Source: Amycolatopsis sp. EV170708-02-1 (GTDB taxonomy: Bacteria; Actinomycetota; Actinomycetes; Mycobacteriales; Pseudonocardiaceae). From it: a stretch of 64,000 nt of DNA. This document shows, one piece after another, positions 8,044 through 22,300 of the stretch; position 1 is the first letter of the stretch, and each line of letters starts with the position of its first letter. The notes beneath the pieces are model-generated. The model saw nothing but the letters and a program-made list of their open reading frames with translations, was not told the origin of the DNA and did no database searches. Made by a program: the position numbers and the translations under genes. The stretch is taken from the NCBI RefSeq assembly GCF_022479115.1, contig NZ_CP092497.1:5580001-5644000 (forward strand), read 5' to 3'.

Positions 8044-11000
8044 TCAGGAGATCCCGAGTTCCTTGCCGATGAATTCGAACATTTCGTCGTCCGAGGCGTC
8101 TTCGAGCCGATCCGCCACGGATTCGGTGCCCTCGCCCGGATCGCAGGCCGCGAGCAGGGCACGCAGCCGGTCCTTGACCTTGCCGCGGATCGCGTCGTCC
8201 GGGCTTCCCCCGGCGAACGCCGCCTCCAGCCGGTCGAGTTCCGCCAGCACCCCCAGCGGCGGTGGCGCGTCGTCCACGACGATCTCCGCGCCGACCAGTT
8301 CCGCCACCGCGGTGGTGGTCGGATGGTCGAAGACCAGCGTCGCGGGCAGCCGCAGGCCGGTGGCCTCGTTGACCCGGTTGCGCAGTTCGACCGCGGCGAG
8401 CGAGTCGAACCCGAGTTCCGTGAACGCCTTGGCCGGATCGACCTGTTCGGGGCCGGCGTGCCCGAGGACCGCGGCGACATGCGTGGCGACGAGGTTCAGC
8501 AGTGCCGCGGCGCGTTCCTCCCCGGTCATCCCGGCCAGCTCGGCCTTGAGCGCGTCCCCGGTCGGCGAACCGGCGGTCTCGGCGCGTTTGCCGGTACCGC
8601 GGATCAGGCCGCGCAGCAGGGGCGGGACGTCGGCGCCGAGGCCGGCCCGCAGGGTGGCGAGGTCCAGCCGCATCGGCAACAGGACCGGTTCGGCCGCCGT
8701 CACCGCGAGGTCGAACAGCGCCAGTCCCTCCTCTGTGGACAGTGCGCCCGCGCCGGAGGCCGTCATCCGGTCCAGGTCGCGTCCGGACATGCCGCCCGCC
8801 ATCCCGTCACCGGCCCAGAGGCCCCAGGCGAGCGACGTCGCGGGCAGCCCCTGCGCACGGCGATGCCGGGCGAGCGCGTCGAGGAACGCGTTGGCCGCCG
8901 CGTAGTTCGCCTGTCCCGGATTGCCGAAGGTGCCCGCCGCGGAGGAGAACAGCACGAACTCGTCGACGTCGCCCGCCAGTTCGTGCAGGTTCACCGCGGC
9001 GTCGACCTTCGGCCGCAGGACGGCGTCGAGCCGTTCCGGGGTGAGGCCGTCGAGGACGACGTCGTCGAGCACACCGGCGGCGTGGACGACGCCGGTCACC
9101 GGGTGCTCGGCCAGAAGTCGTTGCAGCGCTTCACGATCGGCCGCGTCGCAAGCGACCACCGCGACCTCGGCGCCCAGATCGCGCAGTTCGCCGGCCAGCT
9201 CGCCCGCGCCCGGCGCGTCCGGGCCGCGGCGGCCGGCGAGCACCAGCCGCGTCTTCCCGTGCGCGGTGACCAGATGCCGGGCCAGTGCCGCGCCGAGCGC
9301 GCCGGTGCCGCCGGTGATCAGCACGGCCCCGTCCGTCGGCGCCTTGTCTTCCGCGGCCGTCACGGCCGGTTTGATCAGCCGCGGCGCCTTCACCGTGCCC
9401 TCGCGCAACTCCAGCTGCGGTTCGCCGGAGGCGAGGGCGGGCAGCAGCACGCGATACGACGCGTCCTGTTCGTCGAGGTCGACCAGTACGAACCGGCCGG
9501 GGTGCTCGGATTGCGCCGAGCGGACCAGGCCCCAGATCACCGCCTGCGCCGGTTCGTCGACGGCACCACCGGTGACCAGCACCAGCCGGGAACCGGCGAA
9601 CCGGTCCTCGGCCAGCCACGCACGGACCAGGTCCAGCGTTCGGTGGGCGGCGGTGTGCGCGGCGGCGGCCAGGCCTTGGCTGTGGTCCGGCGCGCAAGAC
9701 ACGAAGACCAGCTCTGGCACCCGATCGGTCACGTCGGCCAGATTCGCGTGAGCCTGCCCGCGATAGCCGGCGGCGGTGAGCGCGGCGTCGAGTTTGTAGT
9801 CGTCCACACCGACGACGGCCCAGCTCGCGGCCACCGGGGCGGTGGGATCGAGCGGGACCGGCGCCCAGGCCAGGCCGAACAGCGACTCGTGGCTGCCCTG
9901 CCGCCCGCCGATCTGCTCCAGCGAGACCGGACGCAGCGTCAGGGCGTCCACTGTGGCCACCAGCCTGCCGGTCTCGTCGGCGGCGACCAGCGAGACCGCG
10001 TTCTCCCCCGCCGGGGACAGCCGGACCCGCAGGGCGCGCGCACCGGAGGCGTGAAGCCGGACGCCGGACCAGGCGAACGGCAGGCGCACACGGCCGGCCG
10101 CCACGTCGGCCTCCTGCTCGCCTCCTCCGGCGAAGCCCAGGGCATGCAAGGCGGCGTCGAGCAACGCCGGATGCAGGCCGAAGCCCTCGGTCGTGGTGTC
10201 CTCGGGTAGGTCGACCTCGGCCCAGATGTCGTCCCCGCGCCGCTGGGCGGAGCGGAGTCCCTGGAAGACCGGGCCGTACTCGAGACCGGCGGCGGCCAAG
10301 CCGTCGTAGAGGCCGTCGGTTTCGACGGTCTCGGCGTCGGCGGCCGCCCATGCCGACAGATCGAACGGCGCGCTCGCCGCCAGAGGTGACACGGTGCCGG
10401 TGGCGTGGCGGATCCAGTCGCCCTCCTCGGGGCGGGAGTAGACGTCCAACGCGCGCCTGCCGGACTCGTCCGGTGCGGCGGCGACGATCCGCAGCGCCGT
10501 ACCGCCGTGGTCCGGCAGCACCAGCGGCGCTTCCAGGGTCAGTTCGTCGATGGCCGCGCAACCGGTCAGCTCACCGGCTCGCAGCGCGAGTTCGACGAAC
10601 GCCGTACCCGGCAGGAGGGTCGTCCCGGCGACGACGTGGTCGGCCAGCCACGGCTGCTCCTGCACCGACAGCCTGCCGGTAAACAGCACCGCATCGCTGT
10701 CCGGCGCCTCGACCGCCGCACCGAGCAGCGGATGCCCGGCGGGCGACTGCCCCAGTCCGGTGACGTCGCCGACCGCGGGCGCGGCGGGCCGCAGCCAGAA
10801 CCGCTCGTGCTGGAAGGCATAGGTGGGCAGATCGATCTTCCGGCCGGGGAGCGCCTTCGCCCAGTCGACCCGGGCACCGTCGACGTGCAGCCGCGCGAGC
10901 GCGACGACGAACGACTCGACATCCGACCGGCCGGCGCGCAGCGACGGCACGAACAGCGGGGCGTCCACAGTGGACTCGTCCGTGACGCAGTGCTCGCCGA

Positions 11001-13386
11001 GGGCGGTCAGCGGCGCGTCCGGGCCGAGTTCCAGGTAACGCCGGACGCCGTGCGCCTCCAGCGTCCGGACCGCGTCACAGAATCGCACCGCGTCCCGCAC
11101 GTGCCGGACCCAATACTCGCTCGACCGTGCTTCGTCGCCGGTCAGCGGCTCGCCGGTCAGTGTGGACACCAGCGGGATCCGCGGTTCGGCGGCCGAAATC
11201 CCGTCGAGCACGGCGCGGAACTCGCCGAGCATCCCGTCCATGAGCGGCGAGTGGAACGCGTGGCTCACGGTGAGCCGTTTGGTCTTGCGGCCGCGTTCGG
11301 CGAACCCGGCGGCCAGCGCGGTCACGGCGGCCTCTTCGCCGGAGACGACCACCGACACCGGGCCGTTGATCGCGGCGATCGACACGGTCTCGTCGTCGAC
11401 CAGCGGCCGGATCTCCTCCTCGGTGGCCTGGACGGCGATCATCGCACCGCCCGGCGGTAGCGCCTGCATGAGCCTGCCTCGCGCGGCGACCACGGTGCAG
11501 GCGTCCTCCAGCGACCAGACCCCGGCGACGTGGGCCGCCGCCAGTTCCCCGATCGAATGCCCGGCCAGGAAGTCCGGCCGGATGCCCCGGCCCTCGGCGA
11601 GCCGGAACAGCGCGACCTCGAAGGCGAACATCGCGCACTGGGTGTATTCGGTGCGGTCGACCAGGTCACCGGCGAGCGCCTCGCGCAGCGGGCGGTCCAG
11701 CAGGGCGTCGAAACGCGCGCAGATCTCGTCGAAGACTTGAGCGAAGACGGGGCAGGCAGCCGAGAGCTCGTCGGCCATCCCGGCGCGCTGGCTGCCCTGG
11801 CCGGTGAAGAGGAACGCGAGTTTCCCGCCCGGTTTCGCCACACCGGTGACGAAGTCGCCCGGTTCTCCCCCGGCCAGCGCGGCCAGCGCGTCGAGCAGCC
11901 CGTCGCGGTCACCGGCGGTGACCACCGCCCGGTGCTCGAAAAGTCCCCGTGTCGCGAGGGTGTGCGCGACGTCGGCGAGCTCGGGCGCGTCTCCGGTCAG
12001 CAACCGGGCACGCGTCCTGGCCGCCTGCCCGCGCAAAGCGTCCTGGGTCTTGGCGGACAACGGGAAGGCGAGTACGTCCGGCTGACCGGCCGGTGCCGCG
12101 TCCCCGGAGCCGTCCGCTTCGAGGACGGCGTGCGCGTTGGTCCCGCTGATCCCGAACGACGAAACCCCGGCGCGCCGAGGACGTCCGGTGTCCGGCCACT
12201 CACGTGCTTCGCTGAGCAGGGAGACCGCGCCTTCGGACCAGTCCACATGGGACGATGGTTCTTCGGCGTGCAGGGTGCGCGGCAGGATCCCGTGGCGCAT
12301 GGCCTCGATCATCTTGATCACCCCCGCCACCCCGGCGGCGGCCTGTGTGTGACCGAGGTTGGACTTCACCGAGCCGAGCCACAACGGCTCCTCCCGATCC
12401 TGCCCATAGGTGGCCAGCAGAGCCTGCGCCTCGATCGGGTCACCGAGTGTCGTCCCGGTCCCGTGCGCCTCGACGGCGTCCACATCGGACGGACGCAAGC
12501 CCGCCTGTGCCAGTGCCTGACGGATCACGCGTTGCTGCGACGGCCCGTTCGGCGCGGTGAGCCCGTTCGACGCGCCGTCCTGGTTCACCGCCGTGCCCCG
12601 CAGGACGGCCAGCACCCGCCTGCCGTTGCGGCGGGCGTCCGAAAGCCGTTCCAGCAGCAGCATGCCGACGCCCTCGCCCCAGGCCGTGCCGTCCGCGGTC
12701 TCGGAGAACGCCTTGATCCGGCCGTCGGGCGCCATCCCGCGCTGGCGGCTGAACTCGATGAAAGTGTCCGGAGTGGACATCACCGCGACACCGCCGGCCA
12801 GCGCCAGGCCGCATTCGCCCTGCCGCAGCGCCTGCGCCGCCAGATGCATCGCGACCAGCGAGGACGAACACGCCGTGTCGATGCTGACCGCCGGGCCTTC
12901 CAGCCCGAAGGCGTAGGCGAGACGTCCCGAGATCACGCTGCCCGAGTTCCCCGTGCCGAGGTAGCCCTCCAGATCCGCCGGGATCTCGGTGAGTCGCGAA
13001 ACGTAGTCGTGGTACATCGCCCCGGCGAACACACCGGTCGCGGAGCCGCGCAGGGTGGCCGGGTCGATCCCGGCGCGTTCGAAGGCCTCCCAGGACGTCT
13101 CCAGCAGCAACCGCTGCTGCGGGTCCATCGCCAGCGCCTCACGCGGCGAGATCCCGAAGAACCCGGGGTCGAAGTCCCCGGCGTCGTGCAGGAATCCGCC
13201 GTAGCGGGTGCAGGAGGTGCCCGGCCTGCTGACCTCGGGGTCGTACAGGCCTTCGACGTCCCAGCCCCGGTCCGCCGGGAACGGGGTGATGCCGTCACGG
13301 CCTTCGCTGACCAGACGCCAGAGGTCTTCCGGGGACCGGACACCGCCGGGGAACCGGCAGGCCATGCCGACGATGGCGATCGGTTC
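8044..13386 (-). other. PKS module E3: KS-AT(malonyl)-DH-KR(B)-ACP plus C-terminal docking tail
   Basis: KS from 3321 (Cys3493), AT Ser3931 (GHSIG, HAFH), DH His4237 with intact [12 protein letters not shown] about 4673-4850 with LDD, ACP Ser4982, docking region about 5020-5100. The AT is a divergent malonyl type ([13 protein letters not shown]) not belonging to the near-identical AT group of E1, E2, B1 and B2. Confidence 0.9.
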
Positions 13387-16300
13387 GTCGACCGGTGCCG
13401 TGGTGACGGCGGCGGCCGCCGCCGCGCCGCCGGACAGTTCCTCCCGCAGGCGGGAGACCACCGCGTCGGAGCTCGGGTGATCGAACACGAGGGTGGCGGG
13501 CAGGCGCAGGCCGGTCGCCGAGTTCAGCCGGTTCCGCAGGTCCACCGACGTGAGCGAATCGAAGCCGAGTTCGGTGAACGCCCGGTCCGACGGCACGTCC
13601 TCCGGGCCGGAGTAGCCCAGCACCGCGGCGACCTGTGTCCGCACGAGTTCGAGCAGGCGCGCGTCACGGTCCTCTTCGGACAGTCCCGCGAGCTGCCGCT
13701 TCCACGCCGACGCCCCGGCGGAGCGCCGCGCGGGCGCCTTGATCAGCCCGCGCAGCAGGGACGGCACGTCGGAGCCGAGTTCGGCGCGGAGCGCGGCGAC
13801 GTCGAGCTTCATCGGCAGGACGACGCCGTCGGCCGCGGTGTCGAACAGGCGCAGCCCTTCTTCGGTGGTGAGGCCGGAACCGGTGAGCCTCGCGACGGCG
13901 GCGGAAGCGTCCATCCCGTCGTCGGTGTCCCACAGGCCCCAGGCCAGTGACCGGGCCGGGAGCCCGTTGGCCACCCGGTGCTGTGCCAGCGCGTCCAGGA
14001 AGGCGTTCGCCGCGGCGTAGTTCGCCTGCCCGGCGTTGCCGAACGTTCCCGCCGCCGACGAGAACAGCACGAACTCGTCGACGTCGCCCGCCAGTTCGTG
14101 CAGGTTCAGCGCCGCGTCGGCCTTGGGCCGTAGGACGGCGTCGAACCGTTCGGGGGTCAGGCTGCCGACCAAGCCGTCGTCGAGGACGCCGGCCGCGTGC
14201 ACCACGGCGGTGAGCGGATGTCCGGGGTCGATCCCGGCCAGCAGCCGCGCGAGGGCTTCCCGGTCGGCGACGTCGCAGGACTCCAGGACCGCGGAGGCGC
14301 CGAGCCCGGTCAGTTCGGCCAGCAGGTCCTCGGCGCCGGGGGCGGTCGCGCCGCTGCGGCTGACCAGGAGCAGGTGCCGCACGCCGTGTCCGGAGACCAG
14401 GTGCCGGGCCAGCGATCGGCCCAGCGCGCCGGTGGCCCCGGTGAGCAGGACGGTCCCGGCCGGGTCGAAACGCGGTGTGGCACTGGAGGGCGCGCCCTTC
14501 GCCAGACGCGGCGCCCAGAGCTTCCCGTCGCGGATGGCCAACTGTGACTCGCCGGTGGCGACGGCCCCGGCCAGGTCCGCTGTGTCGGTGTCGGTGTCGG
14601 TGTCGGTGTCGACGAGCACGATCCGGCCCGGGTGCTCGGACTGCGCCGACCGCACCAGCCCCCAGACGGCGGCGCGGGCGAGATCACGCGTGTCCTCTCC
14701 CGCCACCGACACGGCGCCGCTGGTCAGCACGACCAAGGTGGCGTCGCTTTCGTCGGCGAGCCAGGATTGGAGCGCCGCAAGCGTTTGCGCCGTCGCCTCG
14801 TGCACGTCCGTCACACTGTCCACTTCGGACCGGACGACATATGCGACGTCCGCGGCACGGGCACGGACCGGGACCCACTCCACCCGGAACAGCGAGTCGG
14901 CGCCGCCACCGAACGCGGCGGGGTCGACCCGGCGGACGGTCAGCCCGGCGACGGTCGCCACCGGCGCCCCCGCCCCGTCCGCGATCGTCAGGGAGAGCGT
15001 GTCGTCCTTCGCGGTGAGCCGGACGCGCAGGCTCGTGGCGCCGAGGCCGGTGAACGAGACACCCGACCACAGGAAGGGCAGCCGGGCCCCGCCTTCGGTG
15101 CTCAGCGCGCCGAGCCCGGCGGTGTGCAGGGCAGCGTCCAGCAGCGCCGGGTGCAGGCCGAACCGGGCGGCGTCGCCGTGGTGACGTTCGTCGAGATCGA
15201 TCTCGGCGTACACCGTCGTGCCGTCGCGCCAGGCGGCGCGGACACCTTGGAACACCGGGCCGTAGTTCAGGCCCGCGTCGGCGAGCGCGTCGTACAGGCC
15301 GTCGACGTCGGTCTCGTCGGCGGCGGGCGGCCACGACGTCAGGTCGGCGGGGGCGGCGCCGGTGTCCTCGGTCAGCGTCCCGACCGCGTGGCGGATCCAG
15401 GGTTCGTCGTCGTCGGCGCGGGAATGCACGCTGACCGCGCACGCGCCGGTGTCGTCCGGTTCGCGGACCCACACGCGCAGCTCGACACCGCCGTGCTCCG
15501 GCAGGACCAGCGGGCTCTCCAGGGTGAGTTCGTCGAGGACGACGTGGCCGTGCCGCCGTCCGGCGGCGAGCGCCAGATCGACGAACGCGGTTCCGGGCAG
15601 GAGCACGGTCTCCCCGACGGCATGGTCGGCGAGCCAGGGCTGGGCCGAGAGCGACAGCCTGCCAGTGAAGACGGTCCCGCCGGAATCCGGCAGGGTCACC
15701 GCGCCACCGAGCAGCGGATGCCCGGCGTCGGCCAGTCCCGCCGCGGTCAGATCGCCGGCCGCGGCACCCGCGTCGAGCCAGAACTCCGTGCGCTGGAAGG
15801 CATACGTGGGCAGATCCACCCGGCGGGCACCGGCGCACCACGGGCCCCAGTCGACGTCGGCGCCGTGGACGTGCAGTCCGGCCACCGCCGTCAGCAGGGT
15901 CGTCACCTCGGGTTTGTCGCGTCGCAGGGCGGGGACGACGACCGCGTCCTCCAGGCTGTCCTGGGCCATCGCGGTCAGCACGCCGTCCGGACCGATCTCC
16001 AGGAACCGCGTGACACCTTCGGCTTCCAGGAACTTCACCGAATCGTGGAACCGCACCGCGTCACGGACGTGACGGACCCAATAGTCCGAAGTGGACACAT
16101 CCGCCAGACCACCCGACACGATCGGAATCCGCGGCGCCGCATACGACAGGCCGTCGGCGACCGCGCGGAACTCCTCCAGCATCGGCTCCATCAACGGCGA
16201 ATGGAAGGCGTGGCTGACCACGAGCCGCTTGTGCTTGCGGTCCTCGAACCGAGAGACCACAGCGGCGACGGCGTCTTCGTCACCCGAGACGACCACCGAT

Positions 16301-19300
16301 TCCGGGCCGTTGACGGCGGCGATCGACACCCGATCGGTCAGCAGCGGGGTCACCTCGGCTTCCGTCGCCCTCAGCGCCACCATCGCGCCGCCCGTGGGCA
16401 GCGCCTGCATCAACCGACCACGAGCAGACACCAAAGTCACCGCGTCGTCGAGGGACAGCACACCCGCGACATGCGCGGCGGCGATCTCACCGACCGAATG
16501 CCCCGCCAGGAAGTCCGGCCGGACACTCCAGCTCTCCACCAACCGGAACAGCGCCACCTCAAGAGCGAACAACGCACACTGCGTGTTCGCGGTCTGGTTC
16601 AGTTCGTCGGCCGTCAAGTCCTTGATCGGCTGCTCGAACCGGGAACACACCTCGTCGTAAGCCTCGGCGAACACCGGGAAGCGCTCAGCCAGCTCAATAC
16701 CCATCCCGAGCCGCTGGCTGCCCTGACCGGTGAACAGGAACGCCGTCCGGCCGGTGTGCCGGGCCGTTCCCCGGACGATCCCCTCGGCGGTCTCGCCGTG
16801 CGCGAGCGCGTCCAGTGCGGCCAGGAGACCGTCGCGGTCACCGGCCACGAGCGCGGCCCGGTGCTCCAGATCCGCCCGAGCCGTAAGGGAGAACGCGACG
16901 TCCGTCGCGCTCAGGCCGGGATTGGCCAGCAGATGGTCGTGGAGGCGGGCCGCCTGCGCGCGCAACGCTTCCTCGGTCTTGCCGGACAGCGGCCACGGCG
17001 CGACATCCTGGCTTCCGGACGCGGCGGCTTCCGGCTCGACGGCCTCGATGATCGTGTGCGCGTTGGTCCCGCTGATCCCGAACGACGACACCCCGGCGCG
17101 TCGCGGACGTCCGGTGTCCGGCCACTCCCTCGTCTCGGTGAGCAGGGAGACCGCGCCATCGGACCAGTCCACATGGGACGAAGGCTCATCGACATGCAAC
17201 GTCCTGGGCAGCACGCCGTGCCGCATCGCCTCGACCATCTTGATCACACCCGCGACACCGGCGGCCGCCTGCGTGTGCCCGAGGTTCGACTTCACCGAAC
17301 CCAGCCACAACGGCTCCTCACGATCCTGCCCGTACGTGGCCAGCAAAGCCTGCGCCTCGATCGGATCGCCAAGAGTCGTTCCCGTACCGTGCGCTTCCAC
17401 GGCGTCCACATCGGACGGACGCAAGCCCGCCTGCGCCAAAGCCTGACGGATCACGCGCTGCTGCGACGGCCCGTTCGGCGCCGTCAAGCCGTTCGACGCG
17501 CCGTCCTGGTTCACCGCCGAACCGCGGACCACGGCCAGCACCCGGTGGCCGTTGCGGCGGGCGTCCGAAAGGCGCTCCAGCAGGAGCATGCCGACGCCTT
17601 CGCCCCAGCCGGTGCCGTCCGCGGCCTCGGCGAAGGATTTGCACCGGCCGTCGGTGGCCATCCCACGCTGTCGGCTGAACTCGACGAAGGTGTTCGGCGT
17701 CGCCATCACGGTCACGCCCCCGGCGAGCGCGAGCGAACATTCGCCCTGCCGCAAAGCCTGTCCGGCGAGGTGCATCGCGACCAGCGAGGACGAACAGGCC
17801 GTGTCGATGCTCACCGCGGGGCCTTCCAGCCCGAACGTGTAGGCCAGCCGTCCCGAGATCACGCTGCCCGAGTTGCCCGTGCCGAGATAGCCCTCGACGT
17901 CCTCCGGCACGGAGTTCAGCCGCGCCGCGTAGTCGTGGTACATCACCCCGGCGAAGACGCCGGTCTTGCTTCCCCGCACCCCGTGCGGATCGATCCCGGC
18001 GCGTTCGAAGACCTCCCACGACGTCTCCAGCAGCAACCGCTGCTGCGGATCCATCGCCAGCGCCTCGCGCGGCGAGATCCCGAAGAACGCCGCGTCGAAT
18101 TCGCCCGCGTCGTGCAGGAAACCGCCCTCGCGGGCGTAACTCTTGCCTGCCTTGCCGGGGTCCGCGTCGTAGACGTCGTCCCAGCCCCGGTTGACCGGGA
18201 ACGACGAGACCCCGTCACGGCCGGTGGCCACGAGATCCCACAGCTCTTCCGGAGAAGTGACACCGCCTGGATAGCGGCAGGCCATGCCGATGATCGCGAT
18301 CGGCTCGTCGACCGGACTCGTGCGCACCGGCGTTTCCGGTGCTTCCGCGAGCCCGCTCCCGGCGAGCCCCTCCAGCAGGTGTTCGGCGAGCACGAGCGGT
18401 GTCGGGTAGTCGAAGACGAGGGTCGCGGCCAGCCGCAGGCCGGTGGCCTCGGTCAGCCGGTTGCGCAGTTCGACCGCCGCCAGCGAGTCGAAGCCGAGCT
18501 CCTGGAACGGTTTCCCGGCGTCGATCGCCGCCGAGCCGAGGTGGCCCAGCACGATGGCGACATGTGTCCGCACGATCTCCAGCAGTTCCCGGCTCCGTTC
18601 GGCAGGGGCGAGCGCGGCCAGCCGGTCGGCGAGCGCACCGGCCGAACCGGTGACGGCGGCGCGGCGGGTGGGCCGGATCAGGCCGCGCAGCAACGGCGGC
18701 ACGTCGCCGCCGAGCCGCGCACGCAGCGCGGGCAGATCGAGCCGGATCGGGACGAGCGCGGCGTCGCCGAGCGCCGTCGCGGCGTCGAAGAGCGCCATGC
18801 CGTCCTCTGTGGACAGAGCAGGGAAGCCGGGGCGGGAGCCGAGCGAGTCGCCCATTCCGGCGGCCCACATCCCCCACGCCAGTGCCGTGCCGGGCAGGCC
18901 GTTCGCGTGCCGATGCCGGGCGAGGGCGTCGAGGAAGGCGTTCGCGGCGGCGTAGTTCGCCTGTCCTTCGTTGCCGAACACTCCGGCGGCGGAGGAGAAC
19001 AGGACGAGTTCGGTGTCGCCGAGCAGCTCGTGCAGATGTACGGCGGCGTCCACTTTGGACTTCAGGACGGCGGTGAGCCGCTCCGGCGTCAGGTCACCGA
19101 GGAGGCCGTCGTCCAGCACACCCGCCGCGTGCACGGCGAGGGCGATCGGCTGATCGGCGAGCAGGGCGGCGAGCGCGTCCCGGTCGGCGGCGTCGCAGGC
19201 TTCGATCCGGACGTCGGCGCCGAGCGCGGTCAGCTCACGGAGGAGGATGTCCGCACCGGGGGCCGCCGCACCGCGACGGCTGGTGAGCAGCAGCCGCCGC

Positions 19301-22300
19301 ACACCGCGCGACCGCACCAGATGCCGGGCGAGGTCCGCGCCGAGCGCGCCGGTGCCGCCGGTGACCAGCACCGTCCCCGCGATGTCGCCGGGTTCGGCGG
19401 AGGCACGCGAGGCGCGAACGAGCCGGGCACCGGACAGGACGCCTTCGCGGAGCATGAGTTCGGGTTCGCCGGTGGCGACGGCGGCCGCGACGAGTTCGCT
19501 CGTGGGCTCGATGTCGGTGTCGAGGAGCACGAACCGGTCCGGGAACTCTTCCTGCGCCGTGCGCACGAGGCCCCAGACGGTGGCCTGCGCCGGATGCGGC
19601 ACGGCCTCCCCGACGGCACCACTGGTCAGGAAGACGAGTTTCGGGCCGCCTTGATCGGCACGCACCAGTTCGAGCGCGCGGACCGCGGCCGCGTGGGCGT
19701 CGCCGAGCAGGTCACCGGTGTACCCGGTGAACGAGGCCACGACGTGCTCAGCGGATTCGGCGGGCATGGCGAGCGGCTGCCAGTCCACCCGGAACAACGC
19801 GTCGCGCACCGGGTTCCGGGAGGTGAGAGCGCCCGACGGGACCGCGCGGACGAGGAGGCCGTCGGCGGTGAACACCGGCCGCCCCTCCGGATCCGCGACG
19901 GCCAGCGCGATCGTGTCCGGCCCCGCGGGGGTCAGCCGCACGCGGATCGCCTTCGCTCCGAAGGCCCTCAGGCTCACGCCGGACCACGAGAACGGGAGCC
20001 GGGCTTCGGTGGCGTCCAGTGCGCCGAGTCCGGCGGCGTGCAGGGCCGAGTCGAGCAGGGCCGGGTGGATCCCGAAGCGGGCCGCGTCGGCCTTCTCGGC
20101 GTCGGCCAGCTCGATTTCGGCGTAGACGGCCGATTCATGGGTCCAGGCGGCGCGGACGCCTTGGAAGGCGGGCCCGTAGTCGAGGCCGACCTCGGCGAGC
20201 GCGCCGTACAGGCCGTCGATCGCGACCGGCTCGGCGCCTTCGGGCGGCCACGCGGCGAGGCTGAAGTCGGTGTCGGGGAAGCCGGGGGCGAGGACACCGG
20301 TGGCGTGGCACGACCATTCGGCGTCGGCGGCCTCGGGGCGGGAGTGGACGCCGACCGTGCGCCTGCCGGTCTCGTCCGGCGCGCCGACGACGAGTTGCAG
20401 GCTGAGCGCGTCGTGTTCGGGCAGGACGAGGGGTTCGCGCAGGGTCAGTTCCTCCACGATCCCGCAGTCGACCTTGTCCCCGGCGTGCAGGACGAGGTCG
20501 ACGAACGCGGTGCCCGGCAGCAGGACGTGTCCCGCGACCACGTGCCCGGCCAGCCACGGCTGCGCGGCGAGGGAAAGCCGCCCGGTGAGCAGCACACCGT
20601 GCGCGTCGGCCATCGTGACGACGGCTCCGAGCAGCGGGTGATCGGTGGCGCCCAGGCCGAGGCTCGCCGCGTCACCCTCGGCGTTCAGCGGGCCGTCCAG
20701 CCAGAACCGGCGGTGCTGGAAGGCATAGGTGGGCAGGTCGACGCGGCGGGCACCGGCGAGCAGCGGCGTCCAGTCGACGGCCGCCCCGTGGACGTGCAGC
20801 GTGGAGACCGCGGCGAGCAGCGTGACGTCTTCCGCGCGGTTGCGGCGCGTGGCCGCGACGACGACCGCGTCCCCCGCGCTTTCCTTGGCCATCGCGGTCA
20901 GGACGGCGTCCGGACCGATCTCCAGGAACCGGGTGACGCCCTCGGCTGCCAGGAACTTGACCGAATCGTGGAATCGCACCGCATCACGGACGTGCCGGAC
21001 CCAATAGTCCGAAGTGGACACATCGACCTTGCCACCGGACACGATCGGAATCCGCGGCGCTGCGTACGACAGGCTTTCGGCGACCGCGCGGAACTCGTCG
21101 AGCATCGGTTCCATCAGCGGAGAATGGAACGCGTGACTCACGGCGAGCCGCTTGTGCTTGCGGTCCCCGAACCGGGACACCACGGCGGCGACAGCGTCTT
21201 CGTCGCCGGAAAGGACCACGGACTCCGGGCCGTTGATCGCCGCCAGCGAAACCCGGTCCGTCAGCAGCGGGACGACCTCGGCCTCGGTCGCCTGCAACGC
21301 CACCATCGCGCCGCCGGTGGGCAAGGCCTGCATCAGGCGGCCTCGCGCCGACACCAGCTTCACGGCGTCATCGAGACTGAACACGCCCGCGACATGGGCC
21401 GCCGCGATCTCGCCGATCGAGTGGCCCGCCAGGAGATCGGGCTTGACGCCCCAGCTCTCCACCAGCCGGAACAGCGCCACCTCGAAGGCGAACAACGCGC
21501 ACTGCGTGTTCGCCGTCTGGTCCAGCTCCTCGGTGGACAGTTCGCCGACCGGCAGCTCGAACCGGGCACACAGCTCGCGGAAGGCCTCGGCGAACACCGG
21601 GAACCGCTCGGCCAGTTCCCGGCCCATCCCGCGCCGCTGGCTGCCCTGACCGGTGAACAGGAACGCCGTCCGGCCGTCGGCCGCGACGCCGTGGGTGACC
21701 CCGGCGGTGGTGGCGCCGGCGGCGAGGATGTCCAGTCCGGCGAGCAGCTGGTCCCGGTCGGCCGCGACGATCGCACCCCGGTGCTCGTGCAGCACGCGGG
21801 TGGTGGCGAGCGACGCGGCGATGTCGGCGACGCTCAGCTCCGGCCGGGCGAGGACGTGCGAGCGCAGCCGCGTGACCTGGTCGCGCAGCGCTTCCGCGGT
21901 CTTGGCGGACAGGACCGCGGGCACGGCGCCGGTGGGCGGCACGCCCGCGACGTCTTCGCTCTCGGGAGCCTGCTCGATGATGGTGTGCGCGTTGGTGCCG
22001 CTGACCCCGAACGAGGAAACGCCGGCGCGGCGGGGCTGCCCGGTCTCGGGCCACTCACGTGCTTCGGTGAGCAGTTCGACGGCACCGGCCGACCAGTCCA
22101 CTTTGGACGAAGGATCGTCCGCGTGCAGGGTGCGCGGCAGGACACCGTGCCGGATCGCCTGCACCATCTTGATCACGCCGCCGACGCCGGCGGCGGACTG
22201 GGAATGCCCGATGTTCGACTTCAGCGAGCCCAGCCACAGCGGCCGGTCCGCGGACTTCTCCCGGCCGTAGGTGGCCAGCAGCGCCTGCGCCTCGATCGGG

